Source of the DNA: Haloarcula rara
GTDB lineage: Archaea > Halobacteriota > Halobacteria > Halobacteriales > Haloarculaceae
DNA: 64,000 bases
NCBI RefSeq assembly: GCF_029338235.1
Contig: NZ_CP119785.1
Coordinates: forward strand, 1-64,000
Reading direction: 5' to 3'
Positions 61,580 through 64,000 of the stretch are shown in pieces; positions within the stretch are counted from its first letter, which is position 1; every line of letters starts with the position of its first letter. The notes below the pieces were generated by a model. That model was not told where the DNA came from and searched no databases. It saw only the letters and a list, made by a program, of their open reading frames with translations. A program made the translations under genes and the position numbers.

Positions 61580-62916
61580 TCGAGTTCGTCCAGCATCGGC
61601 CGATATTTCAGTTGCACTTCGTCCCACTCGCGGTCGGGGTCGCTGTCGGCGACGATGCCGGCGCCGGCAAAGAGCGTCGCCGTCCGTCCGGTGGCCACCG
61701 CAGAGCGGATACCGACGGCGAAGGTCCCGTTGCCGGCGGCGTCGAGCCAGCCGATTGGTGCGGCGTACCAGCCCCGGTCGAACGCCTCCGTCTCGCGGAT
61801 GGTCCGCAGCGCCTCGTCGGGCGGCAGGCCGCCGACGGCGGGGGTCGGGTGCAGCGCGTCCACGAGCGAGAGGACGTGCTCGTCGTCGGCGAGTTCTGCC
61901 GTTATCGAGGTCCGCAGATGCTGGACCGTCGCCAGCCGGCGGACGGTGCGGTCGCCGATGCGGACCGAGGCGGCAAAGGGTTCCAGCTGGTCGCGGATGG
62001 CCTCCGCGACGATCTCGTGTTCGTGGATGTCCTTCGTACTGTCGAGCAGCTCCGAAGCCAGCCACTCGTCCTCTGCGGGCGTGTCTCCCCGACCGGTCGA
62101 GCCGGCGAGGGCTTCCGTCCTGACGGTCCGGCCCCGAAGGGAGACGAGCCGCTCGGGCGTGGCCCCGTAGAAGGTGGCACCGTCGGTCGGGGAGAACATG
62201 AACCGGTAGCAGTCCGGGTAGGTATCGGCCAGCCGGGCGAAGACGTCCGGCACCGAGAGCTCGGACCGGAGACTGGCACGGAGCGCCTGCGCGAGGACGA
62301 CCTTCTTGAGTGTCCCCGCCTCGACGCTTTCGAGCGCCCGGCCGACCTGGTCCCGCCAGGCCCCCTGTGAGGGTTCTCGCTCGCGGGCGGCGATACCGGG
62401 CCGGCGTTTGGCGTTGACCGCCGGCTCGTCGGCCAGGCGCTCTTTCCACGTGGCGAGGCGAGCCTCGGCGCGGTCGGCCGCGTCGTCGCCGGTGGCCGCG
62501 GTCGTGAGCCAGCGGCTACCGTCGCCGGCGGTCACCTGGACCTCCGGGAGGAAGAAGGCCGCACCGGGGAACTCGTCCCACGGCGACTCGTCGCCGTCGT
62601 GGTCCCCGTCGTGGAACGCGAACCCGCCGTACAGCCGCGGCCGGGCCACGCTCGGGAGCCCGCCGGTGGGCGTCTCACAGCTGTCAAAGAGCGCCGCGGC
62701 CGCCCCGCGAACGTCGTCGAACCGCGAGGGGCCCTCGGCGGCCACGGTCGCGGCGGCACCGGCGGCCGCTATCGACTCCGTCGGTGTCGCCCAGCCGAAG
62801 CGTGGTCGTCTCTCGGCTTCCAGGACAGTCCGGACCGCGCCCGAACCGAGTCGGCACGCGCGCGTGACGACCGTCGTCTCACCGACCGTCGACTGCGCAC
62901 CACGCAGTGGTTCCAT
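61576..62916 (-). CDS. menF: isochorismate synthase
   Basis: 446-residue chorismate-binding enzyme opening menaquinone synthesis. The C-terminal chorismate-binding domain is clear: TLKKVVLAQALRASL, FMFSPTDGATFYGATPERLVSLRGRTVRTEALAGSTGRG, ELLDSTKDIHEHEIVAEAI and TPAVGGLPPDEALRTIRETEAFDRGWYAAPIGWLDAAGNG. The N-terminal half is less conserved, as usual. ATG at 62916 was chosen; a GTG directly before it is in frame. It is upstream of menD with overlap, so both are co-expressed. Confidence 0.93.
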   Translation of the reverse strand: MEPLRGAQSTVGETTVVTRACRLGSGAVRTVLEAERRPRFGWATPTESIAAAGAAATVAAEGPSRFDDVRGAAAALFDSCETPTGGLPSVARPRLYGGFAFHDGDHDGDESPWDEFPGAAFFLPEVQVTAGDGSRWLTTAATGDDAADRAEARLATWKERLADEPAVNAKRRPGIAAREREPSQGAWRDQVGRALESVEAGTLKKVVLAQALRASLRSELSVPDVFARLADTYPDCYRFMFSPTDGATFYGATPERLVSLRGRTVRTEALAGSTGRGDTPAEDEWLASELLDSTKDIHEHEIVAEAIRDQLEPFAASVRIGDRTVRRLATVQHLRTSITAELADDEHVLSLVDALHPTPAVGGLPPDEALRTIRETEAFDRGWYAAPIGWLDAAGNGTFAVGIRSAVATGRTATLFAGAGIVADSDPDREWDEVQLKYRPMLDELE

Positions 62917-63162
62917 CACGTCGCCTTTAGGAGTGGGCCCCTTTGAGCCTGACTATCAGTGTCGTTGTAGGTCACCTGGAGACAGTGCCGGAGTCGATGT
63001 CGACAGTGCTCCCGAACCCGAGACAACAGCCGGTATGAACGCTCTCAGCCGGGGTGGACGCCAGGGGCAGGCTCGGCACCCGTCGGAGTAGTCGAGACTT
63101 TCGGTGTAGGTCGGCCAGGCAGGCCGAATCTACCGTGCAAACGACCACCGCCTACCCCCGCC
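62917..63162. other. spacer between menF and the CopG-like gene
   Basis: No gene is supported in these 246 bases; a menF promoter is expected at its left end (CTCAAAGG-type A/T box about 29 bp upstream on the reverse strand). Confidence 0.4.
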
Positions 63163-63175
63163 AGGTTTAAATATA
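63163..63175 (+). promoter_or_regulatory. TATA box for the CopG-like gene
   Basis: GTTTAAATATACC is about 27-39 bp before the ATG at 63202 and stands out as the only A/T-rich block in this spacer. It supports that start over the upstream in-frame one at 63178. Confidence 0.6.
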
Positions 63176-63201
63176 CCTTGCTCAAAGGTGCCAACGTTGC
63201 G

Positions 63202-63420
63202 ATGCCAAAGGTAGAGATCAACATCCCTGAGCACCTCGAAATGCAGATCGCTCAGCTGGTCGAGCAGGGCGAGTTCCTCAATCGTGAGGAGGCCATCGAG
63301 GACCTCCTGGCGACCGGTCTGAAGGCGTACAAGACCTCCGGACCGACGGACGAAGACGAAGAACCGGGCTTCGAAGAAGAAGACGGGATGATGGGCCACG
63401 ACGACGAGTACGTGTTCTGA
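63202..63420 (+). CDS. CopG-like ribbon-helix-helix small regulator
   Basis: 72 residues. The ribbon strand MPKVEINIPEHLEM, the helix QIAQLVEQGEFLNREEAIEDLLATGL and an acidic C-terminal tail (DEDEEPGFEEEDGMMGHDDEYVF) fit a haloarchaeal CopG/RHH protein (from memory DUF7120-like, highly conserved). The ATG at 63202 was used because a TATA box is at the right distance. Probably binds DNA as a dimer. No partner toxin is present. Confidence 0.8.
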   Translation: MPKVEINIPEHLEMQIAQLVEQGEFLNREEAIEDLLATGLKAYKTSGPTDEDEEPGFEEEDGMMGHDDEYVF

Positions 63421-63585
63421 AACAGGAGCGCACGGAGTGAGCTCCCTCGAATCGCGAGCGGAGCGGGACAGGCAGTCGGGCGCCGCCCGACGACAGCGTA
63501 GCCGCGAACAGCACTCCGACTTGTCAGTCTGGTACACCGTCTCGGGCAATTCTTATACGGGTCGGACCGAATAGCTTGCACAACA

Positions 63586-63867
63586 ATGCACAAAGACGAG
63601 CTGCTCGAGTTACACGAACAGATGGTGACCATCATGGAGTTCTTCCGTGACGAGATGGACACCGTCGACCCGGAGCTGTTCGACCCCTACGGCGAACTCG
63701 ACGTGCGTCCCTCGGACGTCCACAAATCGAAGAGCGAGCACAAACACGCGGTCTTCGTCCTCGGCAACGCGCTGGCGACGGCGATGAGCGAAGACGAGTT
63801 CTCGGACGCGGGCCGGGTCGGCAAGCGCATGAAGGAGCTGGCCGAGGACGCCGAGAGCAAGCTGTAA
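63586..63867 (+). CDS. UPF0058-family metal-binding-like small protein
   Basis: 93 residues of the archaeal UPF0058 family. Its three helices contain MHKDELLELHEQMVTIMEFF, LDVRPSDVHKSKSEHKHAVFVLGNALATAM and GKRMKELAEDAES. Several conserved His residues (HKDE, HEQ, VHKSKSEHKHA) suggest metal binding. A TATA-like CTTATACG lies about 30 bp before the ATG. Function unknown. Confidence 0.88.
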   Translation: MHKDELLELHEQMVTIMEFFRDEMDTVDPELFDPYGELDVRPSDVHKSKSEHKHAVFVLGNALATAMSEDEFSDAGRVGKRMKELAEDAESKL

Positions 63868-63910
63868 ATCTGTCGAGTTCTCCCGGTCGCTCAGCCGCCC
63901 AGTGGCGACG

Positions 63911-64000
63911 CTACTGGCCCGAGAAGTCAGGTTCGCGTTGCTCGATGAACGCCGCCGTCCCCTCCGCGTGGTCGTCGGTGGTCATGGCCAGCCCCTGGGC
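63911..64000 (-). CDS. enoyl-CoA hydratase C-terminus (truncated by window edge)
   Basis: Only the last 29 residues are inside the window. Read from the right edge they include GLAMTTDDHAEGTAAFIEQR, then EPDFSGQ and a TAG. EGTAAFIEQREPDF is the conserved C-terminal end of crotonase-superfamily enoyl-CoA hydratases. Substrate unknown. Confidence 0.85.
   Translation of the reverse strand, partial: AQGLAMTTDDHAEGTAAFIEQREPDFSGQ

Noticed and set aside
61580..62449. In-frame extension upstream of menD to 877 residues
   Set aside because: The extension is the out-of-frame shadow of menF, which has a full chorismate-binding domain; menD starts at 61579.

Overview
The window is GC-rich, gene-dense chromosome from a halophilic archaeon (class Halobacteria). 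The evidence is the very acidic proteins (runs of Asp/Glu in almost every gene), archaeal information-processing genes (priS, a GINS subunit, TFB, TFE-alpha, Trm56, TmcA), Tat-dependent lipoproteins, and A/T-rich boxes 25-30 bp before start codons, as expected for leaderless transcripts. Gene content such as glpR-pfkB, a class I aldolase, HemAT-like and KaiC-like proteins and a menaquinone pathway would suit the Haloarcula/Halomicrobium side of the class, but the genus is an inference.

Layout. 1-4.3 kb: end of leuB, the glpR-pfkB fructose module, a type IV pilin-like protein and a DoxX membrane protein. 4.6-16 kb: acetyltransferase, priS-GINS replication pair, TspO, HtrA-like lipoprotein, MBL hydrolase, beta-hydroxyacid dehydrogenase, OsmC, class I aldolase with a PfkB kinase, eIF2B-like protein. 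16-22 kb: PAC2, MscS, UspA, TmcA, DUF456, a tiny zinc protein, an acetyltransferase. 22.2-26.8 kb: electron-transfer-flavoprotein operon (etfB, a long etfA, a FixC-FixX fusion, one unknown). 27-30.4 kb: a less GC-rich accessory pair, a secreted beta-propeller protein and a tail-anchored Ig-like protein. 30.4-37 kb: 7Fe ferredoxin, a TFB, two ParA/MinD ATPases, an unknown and two TrkA-C membrane proteins. 37-44 kb: housekeeping genes, a 60-bp tandem repeat and a palindromic hairpin. 44-46.2 kb: hemerythrin plus a HemAT-like transducer that lacks the haem-ligating histidine. 47-63 kb: menaquinone genes (menE-menC-menA and menB, menD-menF) interrupted by KaiC-like ATPase + LOV histidine kinase, an acyl-CoA synthetase and an SDR. 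The right edge has a CopG-like regulator, a UPF0058 protein and the end of an enoyl-CoA hydratase.

Ten genes are broken by fourteen frameshifts, mostly single-base losses beside short G/C runs. Twelve go the same way and the reading resumes perfectly afterwards, so they look like assembly or base-calling errors rather than real pseudogenes. They are annotated here as single genes with the break positions given.

The most interesting candidates for new biology are the hemerythrin + histidine-less HemAT pair under a 16-bp palindromic operator-like site, the KaiC-LOV kinase pair inside the menaquinone region, and the secreted beta-propeller/Ig pair at 27-30 kb.
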